This document shows, piece after piece, positions 1 to 8,594 of a DNA stretch of 25,863 nucleotides. Source of the stretch: a virus. The position numbers and the translations under genes are program-made. The notes below the pieces were generated by a model. That model saw only the letters and a list, made by a program, of their open reading frames with translations, had not been told where the DNA came from and made no database searches. The stretch is from positions 1-25,863 of IMG/VR virus record IMGVR_UViG_3300030451_002003; one strand, written 5' to 3'. Position 1 is the first letter of the stretch. Every line of letters starts with the position of its first letter.

Positions 1-2
1 GT

Positions 3-1757
3 CTTGCTTATCAGGATTATTGGGAGGAAGAGTTAAATAGGTGTATTAATGGTTATAAACCCCCTGGCGGAGAATGGATACCTGGTAATTATTACTGGTA
101 TTTAAATTACTACATGATTTTAGGTAATGATGGTAGTAATTCTAACCGTAAAACACTTATTTACCCTTGGTACAGGGATATGGATAAAGAATACTTTAAC
201 CTATTCCACACATGTAGGGAAGAAGGTAAGGGCATGATAGTTATTAAGGCTCGTGATAAGGGATTCTCTTACATGAACTCAGGTTTAGTAGCTCATGAGT
301 TTACTTTCTTTCCGCATTCCGAAGTAGGAATTGCGGCTGGACTAGGTGTTACGGCACACTCTTTCTTTGACAAAGTCAAAAAAGGGTTAATGAACCAACA
401 CGCTAATTTTCGGCACGGCTGGTTAAAGGATACGAAAGATGTGTTACGGGCAGGGTATAGACAGAAGAATGCTGAGGGCCGATGGGAGATAGGAGGCTAT
501 CAATCTGTAATACATTGTAGAACAATGGATGATCCAGAGGTATATAAAGGTGAGCGTTTATCAATAATGATATTTGAAGAGGCTGGTGAGTTTAAAAGAC
601 TTAAAAATGCATACATGTCATCAAAAGCATGTTTTATGGATGGTGCATTTCAGTATGGTGTGCCTGTAGTAGGTGGTACTGGTGGTGATATTGACGCAGC
701 ATCTGCTGATTTTATGGATATGTACTATAATGCAGAAGCATTTAATTTAATTCCTATGTTTATACCTGCATCTAGAGCATTACACGGATTTTTTAGTCCT
801 TCTACTGGTGTAGATGACGAAAAAAAGGCGTTTGAGTACATACAAACAGAAAGACAAAAAATATTAGATGGCGGTGGAGACAGTAAGGCATACAATTTGC
901 ATTTACAAAACTACCCCTTAACTGTACAGGAAGCTTTCCTAAAAACAAAAGGTTCTAGGTTTGATATAGCACTGCTTAATCAGCAAAGAGCTAGAGTTCA
1001 AACACTAGCAGATCCAGAACAACATATTACAACTGGAAATCTTGATTGGGTAATAGATGATGATGGATTAACTGATAAAGTTAAGTTTACGCCTCATCCG
1101 CATGGTCCATATAAAATATTACACCAGCCACAAACGCATTTATCTGGTTTAGATATTGGTGGTATTGACTCATATGATCAAGATGAGGCAGGAGCATCAG
1201 AATCTATGGGTTCTGCAATAATATTTAGAAGAATAGCTGACACTAATCAGCCATATAGGCTTCCTATAGCAGAATATACTGACAGACCTGAAACAGCAGA
1301 GCAATTTTATGAAGGTTGCTTAAAATTAGCTGTTTATTATAATTCTAAAATGTTAGTCGAGTATACAAAGATTGGTATATTAGATTATTTTTTAAGAAAC
1401 AGAGCTCAAAAGTATTTAAAAACAAAACCTAGGTCTGCACACTCACCTGGGACAAGAACTAGAAATAATTATGGTGTGCACATGAATAAACAAGTTAAAG
1501 CTTACATGGAGTCTTTAATGTATGACTATATTAAAGAAAGAGGTGATGAAATTTGGTTTATTGACCTGTTAGACGAGCTTTGTGATTGGGGTACACGCAA
1601 TACAGATAGGGCTATTGCCTTCGGTTTGTGTTTAATACATGAAAATGATAACTTTGCAATTGAAGTTAAGGACAGGGAAAAAGAAACAATAAAAGAAAGC
1701 GGATTTGTATATTATAAATACGATAGTAATGGAATACCAGTTAAACATACAAGATAA
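3..1757 (+). CDS. terL: Terminase large subunit (partial, 5' end outside window)
   Basis: ATP-driven motor and nuclease that packages phage DNA through the portal. The frame is open from base 3, so the first in-frame ATG (114) is internal and the true start lies upstream. An ATPase Walker A-like motif, ARDKGFS, is at bases 249-269; it is a deviant P-loop, as is common in terminases. A Walker B hydrophobic run ending in two Glu (IMIFEE) is at 564-581. The C-terminal RNase H-like nuclease shows the expected acidic residues: Asp codon 1152 (in GLDIGG), Glu codon 1359 (in LVEYTK) and Asp codon 1605 (in NTDRAIAFG). The stop overlaps the portal start by one base (TAATG), suggesting coupled translation. 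The position before portal and capsid genes fits. Confident in function; crAss-like affiliation is inferred from overall character. Confidence 0.93.
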   Translation, partial: LAYQDYWEEELNRCINGYKPPGGEWIPGNYYWYLNYYMILGNDGSNSNRKTLIYPWYRDMDKEYFNLFHTCREEGKGMIVIKARDKGFSYMNSGLVAHEFTFFPHSEVGIAAGLGVTAHSFFDKVKKGLMNQHANFRHGWLKDTKDVLRAGYRQKNAEGRWEIGGYQSVIHCRTMDDPEVYKGERLSIMIFEEAGEFKRLKNAYMSSKACFMDGAFQYGVPVVGGTGGDIDAASADFMDMYYNAEAFNLIPMFIPASRALHGFFSPSTGVDDEKKAFEYIQTERQKILDGGGDSKAYNLHLQNYPLTVQEAFLKTKGSRFDIALLNQQRARVQTLADPEQHITTGNLDWVIDDDGLTDKVKFTPHPHGPYKILHQPQTHLSGLDIGGIDSYDQDEAGASESMGSAIIFRRIADTNQPYRLPIAEYTDRPETAEQFYEGCLKLAVYYNSKMLVEYTKIGILDYFLRNRAQKYLKTKPRSAHSPGTRTRNNYGVHMNKQVKAYMESLMYDYIKERGDEIWFIDLLDELCDWGTRNTDRAIAFGLCLIHENDNFAIEVKDREKETIKESGFVYYKYDSNGIPVKHTR

Positions 1758-3934
1758 TGAGAAATTTTCCTAGTCAATTAATACCTGATTCTAAGAAAGA
1801 CAAAAAATGGTGCGAGCACATGCTCGATGCTATCGTATCGCACACAGACGCAGTTGATAGCCCAGAAAATAGGTATCGACTAAAAGATATAAGAAATTAC
1901 GACATATATAACGGTGATTTTAATCGTGATGATTATAAATACCTTACAGAGCAATATGGATACAATTATCCTGCTCGATTAGTAAATTACCCTATAGTAC
2001 AACCTAAAATAGACTTATTATTAGGTGAAGACTTACATAGACCTTTAGATACAAAAGTTGTAACAATAAATCAAGAAGCTATAAATAGAAAAGAAGACCA
2101 TAAAGTAACTATGGTTATGAATAAGCTACTTGAAGAAGTTAAAGAAGAAATGAAAAATTTAGGAATGGAAGTTAGGACTGAAGGCCAAGATATTCCATTA
2201 CCTGATGATATTGATACATTTATGCGTTACAACTATAGAGAATCTATAGAAGAAGCAGTTCAAGATGGATTAGAGTTTTTAGTAAATAGATATAAAATTA
2301 AAAACAAATTCAAAGAGGGCTTTAGGGATCTACTAATAACTGGTAAAGAATGCTATCGAGTTGAAATTAAAGATGGCGACCCACAGGTTAGGCGCGTAGA
2401 CCCAAGGTCTCTCTGTTATGACTTAACTAGTGAAACAGATGATTTAGGTGAGGCTAACTGGATAACAGAAGAAAGATTTTTATCTCCTAGCGATGTAATA
2501 GATGAGTTTGGTGAGCAATTAGATGACAAGCAAATTAAGCTTATAGAATCTATGTCTCAACAAAATAAAATAGATATGTTTTCTGAATACCGTAATTGGT
2601 ATGTAAGAGGAGAGTCTGGTGAGCTTAGAGTAAAAGTTGTACATGCTGAGTGGAGATCGCTTAGAAAAATACAATACAAAATAAGCCCTAACAAACATGA
2701 CAATGATAAGCCATTTAGAAAAATGGTTTCTGATAGATATAGAAAACGTAAAGGTGAAAAAGTTCGTAAGGTTGTTGTTGATGATATTTGGCAAGCTACA
2801 AAGATTGGTGGTTCGATTATGGTTAATTGTCAGCGAGTTCCTAATCAGATACGTTCTACAGACGATCCTAGTGCTGCTAATTTAAGCTATGTAGGTGTAA
2901 TAAGAAATCATACTACAGGTAATCCTGTATCTATGGTTGACTTACTTAAAAATGTACAAATGCTTTATAATATTACTATGTATCACATAGAGTTGTCTAT
3001 GGCTAGATCAGGTGGTAAAGCAGTTGTATATGATGTAGCACAAATGCCAGCAAATCTTGGAATGAATATGCAGGATATAATGTATCACATTAAAAATGAT
3101 GGTATTATACCTATTAACTCTAAAGATGAAGGGTTACAAGCGCAAACATTTAATCAGTTCCAGCAAATAGATTTTACGTTGTCTAATTCTGTTCAGCAAC
3201 TTATAAATTTAAAAATAATGCTAGAAGATATGGCTGGTCAAGTATCAGGTGTAACTAAGCAGCGTGAAGGACAGATTGAACAGTATGAACAAGTAGGTAA
3301 TCAAAAACGAGCTGTAGTGCAATCAGCAACTATTACTAGATCTTGGTTTTACTCGCATGACATGGTTAAGCAAGACGTGTTAATGCGTTGTGCTAATCTT
3401 ATGAAAATGTGTTGGTCTGAGGGTAAAAAGACTGCAACTGTATTTGGTGATGGAACATATAAGTTTATATCTATATTGCCAGATGTAGCATTAAATGATT
3501 ATGGTGTATTCTTGGGTGATGGTGGTAAAGATGAAGAAATGAAAGCTGCTGTATCTCAATTAGCGCAATCTGCACTACAATCTGGTCAAATAGATATGTT
3601 AGATGTAATTAGAATATTTAAATCTGATACATTAACAGAAGCAGAGCATATATTAGAGAGAGGTTTAGAGGCAGCTAAAGAAATGCAAGCTCAACAGCAA
3701 CAAGCTGCAATGGAGCAAGCACAAATGGAAGCTCAAGCTAAAGAAAAAGAATTACAAACAGAAGTTGAAATGAATCAACTTGATAATGAGACTAGAATTA
3801 AAGTTGCAGAAATACAACATCAGTCTAAATTAGAAACAGCAGAAATACTTTCTGATGACCAATATGGTACAAGAAAAGCTGATGCTGCGTTAAGACAAAT
3901 GGAAGGACAGCTTAAAGGTCAAGTTAAAAATTAA
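1757..3934 (+). CDS. Portal protein
   Basis: Predicted dodecameric ring at the capsid vertex through which DNA enters and leaves, and the docking site for TerL and the tail. The 725-residue length is in the range of crAss-like portals, which are larger than most. The N-terminal third has a portal-like stretch around residues 45-95 (RNYDIYNGDF, then LVNYPIVQPKIDLLLGE). The C-terminal 85 residues or so are Gln/Glu/Ala-rich and should form a long helix or coiled coil, as in portal barrel segments. The ATG shares one base with the terL stop. The assignment rests on position immediately after terL, length and sequence character. No obvious frameshift or truncation. Confidence 0.88.
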   Translation: MRNFPSQLIPDSKKDKKWCEHMLDAIVSHTDAVDSPENRYRLKDIRNYDIYNGDFNRDDYKYLTEQYGYNYPARLVNYPIVQPKIDLLLGEDLHRPLDTKVVTINQEAINRKEDHKVTMVMNKLLEEVKEEMKNLGMEVRTEGQDIPLPDDIDTFMRYNYRESIEEAVQDGLEFLVNRYKIKNKFKEGFRDLLITGKECYRVEIKDGDPQVRRVDPRSLCYDLTSETDDLGEANWITEERFLSPSDVIDEFGEQLDDKQIKLIESMSQQNKIDMFSEYRNWYVRGESGELRVKVVHAEWRSLRKIQYKISPNKHDNDKPFRKMVSDRYRKRKGEKVRKVVVDDIWQATKIGGSIMVNCQRVPNQIRSTDDPSAANLSYVGVIRNHTTGNPVSMVDLLKNVQMLYNITMYHIELSMARSGGKAVVYDVAQMPANLGMNMQDIMYHIKNDGIIPINSKDEGLQAQTFNQFQQIDFTLSNSVQQLINLKIMLEDMAGQVSGVTKQREGQIEQYEQVGNQKRAVVQSATITRSWFYSHDMVKQDVLMRCANLMKMCWSEGKKTATVFGDGTYKFISILPDVALNDYGVFLGDGGKDEEMKAAVSQLAQSALQSGQIDMLDVIRIFKSDTLTEAEHILERGLEAAKEMQAQQQQAAMEQAQMEAQAKEKELQTEVEMNQLDNETRIKVAEIQHQSKLETAEILSDDQYGTRKADAALRQMEGQLKGQVKN

Positions 3935-3957
3935 ATAAAATTTCGTAATATTGCAAA

Positions 3958-5004
3958 ATGGAAGAAACAATGGAAAAAAAAGAGACAATAAGTGAAGAAG
4001 TAAAGGAATTTAATCCTGAAGCCTTCGCTGGGCTTGACAACTTAGTAGAAAAAGTAGGTCAAGTTGATGAGCAAGAATCTGCCAAAGAAGAGCCTACGGC
4101 TCTGGTAGAGGAAACTGAAACAGAAACTGAAACAACTGAAACAACTGAAAATGTTATTGAACAAGTTGAAGAAGATGATGATTCAGATTTTGATTGGGGT
4201 GTAGAAGATTCTGAAGAACAAACTGAGCCTGAAGCAAAAGAAGAAGCTGAAGAAGACTGGGATTTTGAAGAAAAACCAGAGGCTACAGAAGAAACTACAG
4301 AAAAAACTACAGAATCCAATGAAGTAAATTGGGATGCAGTTGCAGAGCAGCTTGGACTAGAAGGCGCATCTAAAGAAGATATTGTAAAAGCTTTAAACTC
4401 TAAAAATGAGCCAGAAGTTCAAAATGATACAATATCAAAATACGAAGGATACCTTAAGCTAACAGATAGAGAACTTTTAGCGGCTGACATGAAAGCTACA
4501 GGTATGGATGAGTATGATGTTGATGACTCTTTAGATAGAATGGAAGATTCTGGAATGCTTAAGCACGAAGCTCTTAAGATTAGAAAGCAATTAAGAAATG
4601 CTATTCGATCTGAAAGAACTACAGTTAAGCAAAAAGAAGAATCTGCAGCTCAAGAAAAAATACAAGCCCAAGAGAATGCAAGAAAAGAATTGCAAGCTCA
4701 CTTAAAAGGCTTTAATAATTACCTTGGAGGCAAGGTAACAGTAGAACAAAGAAAAGATCTGTATAAATATATAACAACTGGGAATTTCAACGAAGACATT
4801 TATAAAACTCATGCCAATGTTGCGGAGGCTGCGTTTCTTTGGAAGAACAGAAAACAAATACAGAAAATGTTGAGGTCGCAAGGCTTCGAAGACGGTAAGG
4901 GTAGCGTATTAGATAACCTTACTAATAAAGGTGGTAGAGGAAACAGTAAACCTAAAAGAAAAACAGGAACTGGCTTTGATCCATCGGCATTTATGGGAGA
5001 ATAA
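3958..5004 (+). CDS. Acidic Glu/Thr-rich protein, candidate capsid assembly/scaffold protein
   Basis: A 348-residue protein between portal and major capsid genes, where phages commonly encode scaffolding or assembly factors. The first ~125 residues are extremely acidic and low in complexity, with Glu-Thr runs (about residues 52-64 and 108-119) and a DDDSDFDWG patch near residue 75; this part is probably disordered. The remainder is helical and charged, with a basic C-terminus ending in a short hydrophobic tail (FDPSAFMGE). Acidic, largely helical proteins of this kind can be removed from the mature head, but no protease site or scaffold domain is recognised. Start at 3958 follows an A-rich leader; a second in-frame ATG (residue 5) at 3970 is possible. 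It could instead be a minor virion protein. Confidence 0.6.
   Translation: MEETMEKKETISEEVKEFNPEAFAGLDNLVEKVGQVDEQESAKEEPTALVEETETETETTETTENVIEQVEEDDDSDFDWGVEDSEEQTEPEAKEEAEEDWDFEEKPEATEETTEKTTESNEVNWDAVAEQLGLEGASKEDIVKALNSKNEPEVQNDTISKYEGYLKLTDRELLAADMKATGMDEYDVDDSLDRMEDSGMLKHEALKIRKQLRNAIRSERTTVKQKEESAAQEKIQAQENARKELQAHLKGFNNYLGGKVTVEQRKDLYKYITTGNFNEDIYKTHANVAEAAFLWKNRKQIQKMLRSQGFEDGKGSVLDNLTNKGGRGNSKPKRKTGTGFDPSAFMGE
4111..4150 (+). repeat. Short tandem repeat encoding Glu-Thr run
   Basis: Imperfect tandem copies of the units GAAACT, GAAACA and ACTGAAACA encode a run of alternating Glu and Thr residues in the acidic protein. A related, more diverged EETTEKTTE-type stretch lies at about 4285-4314. 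The region is prone to slippage, so length variation between relatives would be expected. Confidence 0.75.
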
Positions 5005-5094
5005 TTTTAATGCTGTCAAGGTTACGTTTTAAAAGAATAAAGAAGTAAATGCAATTTTTAAATAATTATTAATATTTCTAAATTGTAAAAAGAA

Positions 5095-6561
5095 ATGAAA
5101 ACAACAACAGGATCGTTTGGAACGGACACTCAGATGTCTAATTCCTTGGTAACTAACATGTTGAAGTACCCAGAAATTTCTAGTACTTTAATACAACAGT
5201 ACCCTCGTTACGCACTAACATACCTATTAGAAAGAACAGGTCGTTTTGCTGACGTAAAAATTTTAGGTGACAAATCTTTCGAGTGGAAAGTTTTAGGTCG
5301 CTCAAATCGTGCAATTACTGCACATACAGGTTATTCAATTGCTGCTGATACTAGTGCTGCAGAGATTGTATTCGTAGAAGCTGCTGCTGAAGGAGCTTTA
5401 TTATCTGTTCATGATGTAGTTATGGACTCTGCAGGTAATGTAGGTCAAGTAACTCACGCTTTAGCTGCTGATGCATCTACTGAAATTTCTGGTAATAAAC
5501 CAGCAGCTGTAACAACATCTGCTGCAAATTCTGCAACAGGTGGTTATGGTTATAAAATTAATTTTGCTAATGGACACGCTGCAATTTCAGTTTCTTCTGG
5601 TATTGGTGTTATTGGTACATCATTTGGTGAGGCTTCTTTAGGTACGTCTGTTTCTGAATACATGACTTATCCAGATACTTACAAAAACTGGTTAACTCTT
5701 AACAGACGTAAATTATCTATTTCTGGTTCAGCTTTAACTGATGTAACTTGGATTGAAAACAATGGATCTAAATTGTGGTACTTTACTGCTGAAAAATTGT
5801 TTACTGATGAATTTATGTATCAATTAGAGCTACAACGATGGTTTGGTAGAGCTAATGTTGCTGCAACTGATGCTGATGATTTCCCTGGAGACAGCGGATC
5901 AAAAGCAGCTGCTGATCACGGAATTATGGGTGATGGTATCCTTGCACAAATTGAAGGTACTATTAGTCAAACTTATGATATTAGTGATGGTCTTAGTGAA
6001 GACGATTTAGCATCTTTTATTGCTAAATTATCTCGCAATGCTCAATCTCCTGAAGGAAATGAGTATGTAGTATTTACTGGTACTGAAGGTAGATACCAAT
6101 TCCACAAAGCTATGAAAGGACTTACTGTAGGTGCAAATAATGCTACTGGTGGTTCTATGCAGTCTATGAAAACTGGATCTGATGTAGCTTTAGGTGTTAA
6201 CTACACATCATATAATGTTTTAGGTAGTAAATTAACTATTGCTTATTGCCCAGTATTTGATGACGTTAATGTTCATGGTTCATCTGCTGCTGGTCATGGT
6301 GGAACTATGTCTGGTAAAATGGTATTCTTAGACTTTTCGTCTGTAGATGGTGTACCTAATATTCAGTTAGTTGCTAAAGGTCATGATGGTCACAACCGTA
6401 ACTATGTTAAGAAATACATTCCTGGTATGGTTAACCCTTATGATCAACAATCAATGCTTGCTGCTAACGGTGATGACTCATTCACATGTCAAATCATGTC
6501 TGAATCTGGTATCATTGTTCGTAATCCATTATCTTGTGGTATTTTAGGAGCCACAGCTTAA
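5095..6561 (+). CDS. Major capsid protein
   Basis: Predicted HK97-fold shell protein of 488 residues, close to the usual size in crAss-like phages. It starts with a short polar arm (MKTTTGSFGTDTQMSN), followed by a helical segment (LLERTGRFADVKILG, about residues 43-57) and a core rich in Ala, Gly, Ser and Thr, typical of an abundant structural protein. The composition is more balanced and less charged than its neighbours. The gene is set apart by a 90-bp AT-rich gap upstream and a hairpin downstream, consistent with separate control of a highly expressed product. Its position downstream of the portal and acidic protein genes supports the call. No maturation cleavage site can be pinpointed. 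Confidence 0.85.
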   Translation: MKTTTGSFGTDTQMSNSLVTNMLKYPEISSTLIQQYPRYALTYLLERTGRFADVKILGDKSFEWKVLGRSNRAITAHTGYSIAADTSAAEIVFVEAAAEGALLSVHDVVMDSAGNVGQVTHALAADASTEISGNKPAAVTTSAANSATGGYGYKINFANGHAAISVSSGIGVIGTSFGEASLGTSVSEYMTYPDTYKNWLTLNRRKLSISGSALTDVTWIENNGSKLWYFTAEKLFTDEFMYQLELQRWFGRANVAATDADDFPGDSGSKAAADHGIMGDGILAQIEGTISQTYDISDGLSEDDLASFIAKLSRNAQSPEGNEYVVFTGTEGRYQFHKAMKGLTVGANNATGGSMQSMKTGSDVALGVNYTSYNVLGSKLTIAYCPVFDDVNVHGSSAAGHGGTMSGKMVFLDFSSVDGVPNIQLVAKGHDGHNRNYVKKYIPGMVNPYDQQSMLAANGDDSFTCQIMSESGIIVRNPLSCGILGATA

Positions 6562-6578
6562 TAGATTAAATACTATGT

Positions 6579-6601
6579 GTGGAGAGTTTATTCTCTCCCA
6601 C
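6579..6601 (+). terminator. Hairpin after the capsid gene (attenuator or mRNA 3'-end stabiliser)
   Basis: The arms at 6579-6586 (GTGGAGAG) and 6593-6601 (CTCTCCCAC) pair over 8 bp with one bulged C at 6599 around a six-base loop TTTATT. No T-tract follows, so it does not look like a classical intrinsic terminator. Lying 18 bases after the capsid stop and 35 bases before the next start, it may protect the capsid message or partly attenuate downstream transcription. Confidence 0.55.
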
Positions 6602-6635
6602 TAGAACGCAAACAAGTAATTTAAAAAAGAGAAAA

Positions 6636-7298
6636 ATGAAACATCCAGTAATTGTAAGGGTAAAAAAACCCAAAAGATTTGTTCACCTAGGATTAGGTAG
6701 TACATATAAAGACCCAAAAGATAAGGGTAGAAGAAAAACGTTAAAAGACATAAATGGTGAAGTAATGGAATTTAACATGTCAACACCCTCTATTGTGTTT
6801 GATATAAGTGATGATTATGATAAATCAGTTTATACTTGGTTGAAAAATCATCCATCTATAGATCAACATTTAATTTTTGAAGACACTATACAACAAGAAA
6901 TGGTTTCTACAGAAAAAATGGTTGAATCAGCAGAAGCAATTCAAATTGCTGTTGCAATGACAGATAAGCAAATATTAGATTTTTGTAAGCTAACAGGTAT
7001 TAGAACTAAAGATAACTCTATTGAGTTTGTTAAAGCTCAGGTTATTAAGTTAGCTAATGATAATCCAAACAAATTCTCTAGAATAATAAATGATAGAGAT
7101 AAAGATTATAGGGTGTTTATTGAAAATGCTATTGACGCAAAATTGATTAACTTTGTAAATGGAACTTATAAGTACAATACTGAAACTATAGGTTTAACAG
7201 AAGATCAAGTAGTATTGTGGCTTAAAGACAATAAAGACATTCACGCATTGTTGCGAAAAGAAATGTCTGGTAATAAAAAAGTAAAAGCTAAAAAATGA
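6636..7298 (+). CDS. Unknown virion-region protein downstream of the capsid gene
   Basis: A 220-residue protein of unknown function. A longer reading from GTG at 6579 is possible, but that start sits inside the hairpin after the capsid gene and adds a low-quality N-terminus; ATG 6636, preceded by an A-rich leader like its neighbours, is preferred. The N-terminus is strongly basic (MKHPVIVRVKKPKRF), followed by a segment (VYTWLKNHPSI) that looks like short head-protein motifs in phages. The middle is helical (residues about 105-180) and the C-terminus is Lys-rich. Its stop overlaps the next start by four bases (ATGA). Between capsid and connector genes, an auxiliary capsid or head-completion role is plausible but is inference only. 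Confidence 0.7.
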   Translation: MKHPVIVRVKKPKRFVHLGLGSTYKDPKDKGRRKTLKDINGEVMEFNMSTPSIVFDISDDYDKSVYTWLKNHPSIDQHLIFEDTIQQEMVSTEKMVESAEAIQIAVAMTDKQILDFCKLTGIRTKDNSIEFVKAQVIKLANDNPNKFSRIINDRDKDYRVFIENAIDAKLINFVNGTYKYNTETIGLTEDQVVLWLKDNKDIHALLRKEMSGNKKVKAKK

Positions 7299-7900
7299 CA
7301 TACGCACAGGCGCAATCGCACATAGATAACTTGTTAGACAAAACAGGTACAGCATATTTTACTCCTACAGAAAAAAATCAATTTATTGATTTAGCTGTAA
7401 TGGAATATACTAAAGGTTTAGTAAATACTTTAGAGTCTGATGCTCAATCTATGGAAAAAATAGCGCCTTTAGTTACAGTATCTTCTTCTTTAACGCAAAG
7501 TAGTGGATCTGTTACTTTACCTACAGGTACTCCTGTGTATCATATATTAAGGGCTTATACTGCAACAACTGGATACGACATTAATATAATGGGGCATGGT
7601 GAGTATGCTTCAGCTAAAAATGATCCTTATCATAAACCTAACTCTGAAAATCCAATAGGCTTACTTAGAGGTAGTAATTTAGATATTATAGGTACAACAG
7701 AAAATATATATATAGAATATATTGCGGTTCCTGTTCTTTCAGACGAAGGAACAGTTTCTGGAAGTACTCAGTTTTTAGGTGGATACGATTTAAACTCCTC
7801 AGAGGAGATAGTAAATATTGCAGTTAGAAAGATGATGTTATCGTTGGAAGATCCACGGTATCAGCTTCAAATTAACGAGCTGACCGCTGACAAGCGTTGA
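7295..7900 (+). CDS. Head-tail connector / ring-type structural protein
   Basis: A 201-residue protein beginning with a helical segment (YAQAQSHIDNLLDKTGTAYFTP, then TEKNQFIDLAVMEY) that resembles phage connector proteins, which start with a helical bundle. Then comes a Ser/Thr-rich beta-type core (about residues 64-150) containing SVTLPTGTPVYHILRAY, a pattern reminiscent of the adaptor-type protein further downstream. The start overlaps the upstream stop (ATGA) and the stop abuts a possible tiny ORF and a strong hairpin. In crAss-like phages several small proteins stack as rings beneath the portal; this is a candidate. Which ring it forms cannot be told from sequence alone. Confidence 0.65.
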   Translation: MTYAQAQSHIDNLLDKTGTAYFTPTEKNQFIDLAVMEYTKGLVNTLESDAQSMEKIAPLVTVSSSLTQSSGSVTLPTGTPVYHILRAYTATTGYDINIMGHGEYASAKNDPYHKPNSENPIGLLRGSNLDIIGTTENIYIEYIAVPVLSDEGTVSGSTQFLGGYDLNSSEEIVNIAVRKMMLSLEDPRYQLQINELTADKR

Positions 7901-7974
7901 TGACTCTCTTTTTTCCTGCGTTAGTTTGGGTGGTAGAGAAATCTACCCCCATTCTTTTAAAATATAAAATATGA
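7900..7974 (+). CDS. Possible 24-residue hydrophobic mini-ORF filling the intergenic gap
   Basis: An ATG overlapping the upstream stop by one base (TGATG) opens a frame of 24 codons whose TGA stop overlaps the next gene's ATG (ATGA). The peptide begins MTLFFPALVWVVEK and has one hydrophobic run. The perfect fit on both sides is striking, but the same bases form a strong hairpin and 24 codons may be open by chance. It may be a coupling leader rather than a functional peptide. Confidence 0.2.
   Translation: MTLFFPALVWVVEKSTPILLKYKI
7928..7960 (+). terminator. Strong GNRA-loop hairpin with following T-rich stretch
   Basis: GGG at 7928-7930 and GGTAGA at 7932-7937 pair with TCTACC at 7942-7947 and CCC at 7948-7950. 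This gives a 9-bp stem with one bulged T (7931) and a GAAA tetraloop, followed by ATTCTTTT. It is the best terminator candidate in the window. Since tail genes follow at once on the same strand, it is more likely a partial terminator or attenuator than the end of the late operon. Confidence 0.65.
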
Positions 7975-8594
7975 CTTTAAACGAAATTGTTTACAATATT
8001 AAAAATTTAGCCGAAGGTGGTTATACAACTGACGACAATAAACTTAGTACTCGTCAAATTAAAGCTTGGGTAAACTATCATAGATTAAACATATTAGAGT
8101 CATACACTAATAATGGTAAAAATATACCGCAAGGTGCTACACAAAACATAGGAACTTTTATTGTTCCAGATGAAGGTGAATATTTAACTTTACCTAGAGT
8201 TGCTTCTTACAGCGACACAAGAGGTATAACTAGCATTACATCTGTTGATGGTAATATGATTTTTGCTAGAACAACTCAAGATAAAATATCTTATCAAGAG
8301 CAAAGTAGATTTACATCAGCTATGCCTAAGTTCTTTTTAGAAGAAGGTGTTCGACTTTATTTTTATGGATCTGGTGGTGGTGAACAGGTTAAAATAATAG
8401 GTGTATTAGAAGACCCTACATCTGCACCTGGTTGGGGTAGTGATGACGACAATTATCCGTTACCATCTCAGTTAGTTAATCCATTAATTAAAATGATTGC
8501 AGAAGTTGAATTAAATTTAACACTTAAAACTCCAGGAGATTTAATTAATAATGAAGTAGAAGCAGATAGAGAAGTACAAACAAGAAAACAATAA
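7971..8594 (+). CDS. Ring/connector-type structural protein conserved in crAss-like phages
   Basis: A 207-residue protein whose N-terminus (MTLNEIVYNIKNLAEGG, then DDNKLSTRQIKAWVNYHR) matches a recurring pattern in crAss-like phages: a short helix, a Gly-rich turn, an acidic D-D step, an S-x-RQI helix. A beta-rich core follows (about residues 55-140) and the C-terminus is helical. Its position between other small connector genes fits a tail-ring or head-tail joining role. The stop and the next start overlap by one base (TAATG). Its ATG has no Shine-Dalgarno sequence but an A-rich leader. The function is inferred from pattern memory and context. Confidence 0.7.
   Translation: MTLNEIVYNIKNLAEGGYTTDDNKLSTRQIKAWVNYHRLNILESYTNNGKNIPQGATQNIGTFIVPDEGEYLTLPRVASYSDTRGITSITSVDGNMIFARTTQDKISYQEQSRFTSAMPKFFLEEGVRLYFYGSGGGEQVKIIGVLEDPTSAPGWGSDDDNYPLPSQLVNPLIKMIAEVELNLTLKTPGDLINNEVEADREVQTRKQ

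Noticed and set aside
2519-2885. Short frames on both strands inside the portal gene
   Set aside because: Fully contained in a well-supported gene, with low-complexity or hydrophobic shadow translations.
4059-4319. Minus-strand Ser/Val-rich 86-codon frame
   Set aside because: It is the antisense of the Glu/Thr repeat region; the GAA and ACT codons read in reverse give Ser/Val strings.
5010-5048. 12-codon basic ORF before the capsid gene (MLSRLRFKRIKK)
   Set aside because: Too short, not coupled to the capsid start, and no supporting signal.
5079-5086. TAAATTGT, a partial match to the Bacteroidota TAnnTTTG promoter element upstream of the capsid gene
   Set aside because: Only a partial match in an AT-rich gap, only nine bases from the ATG, and no clear -33 TTTG partner.
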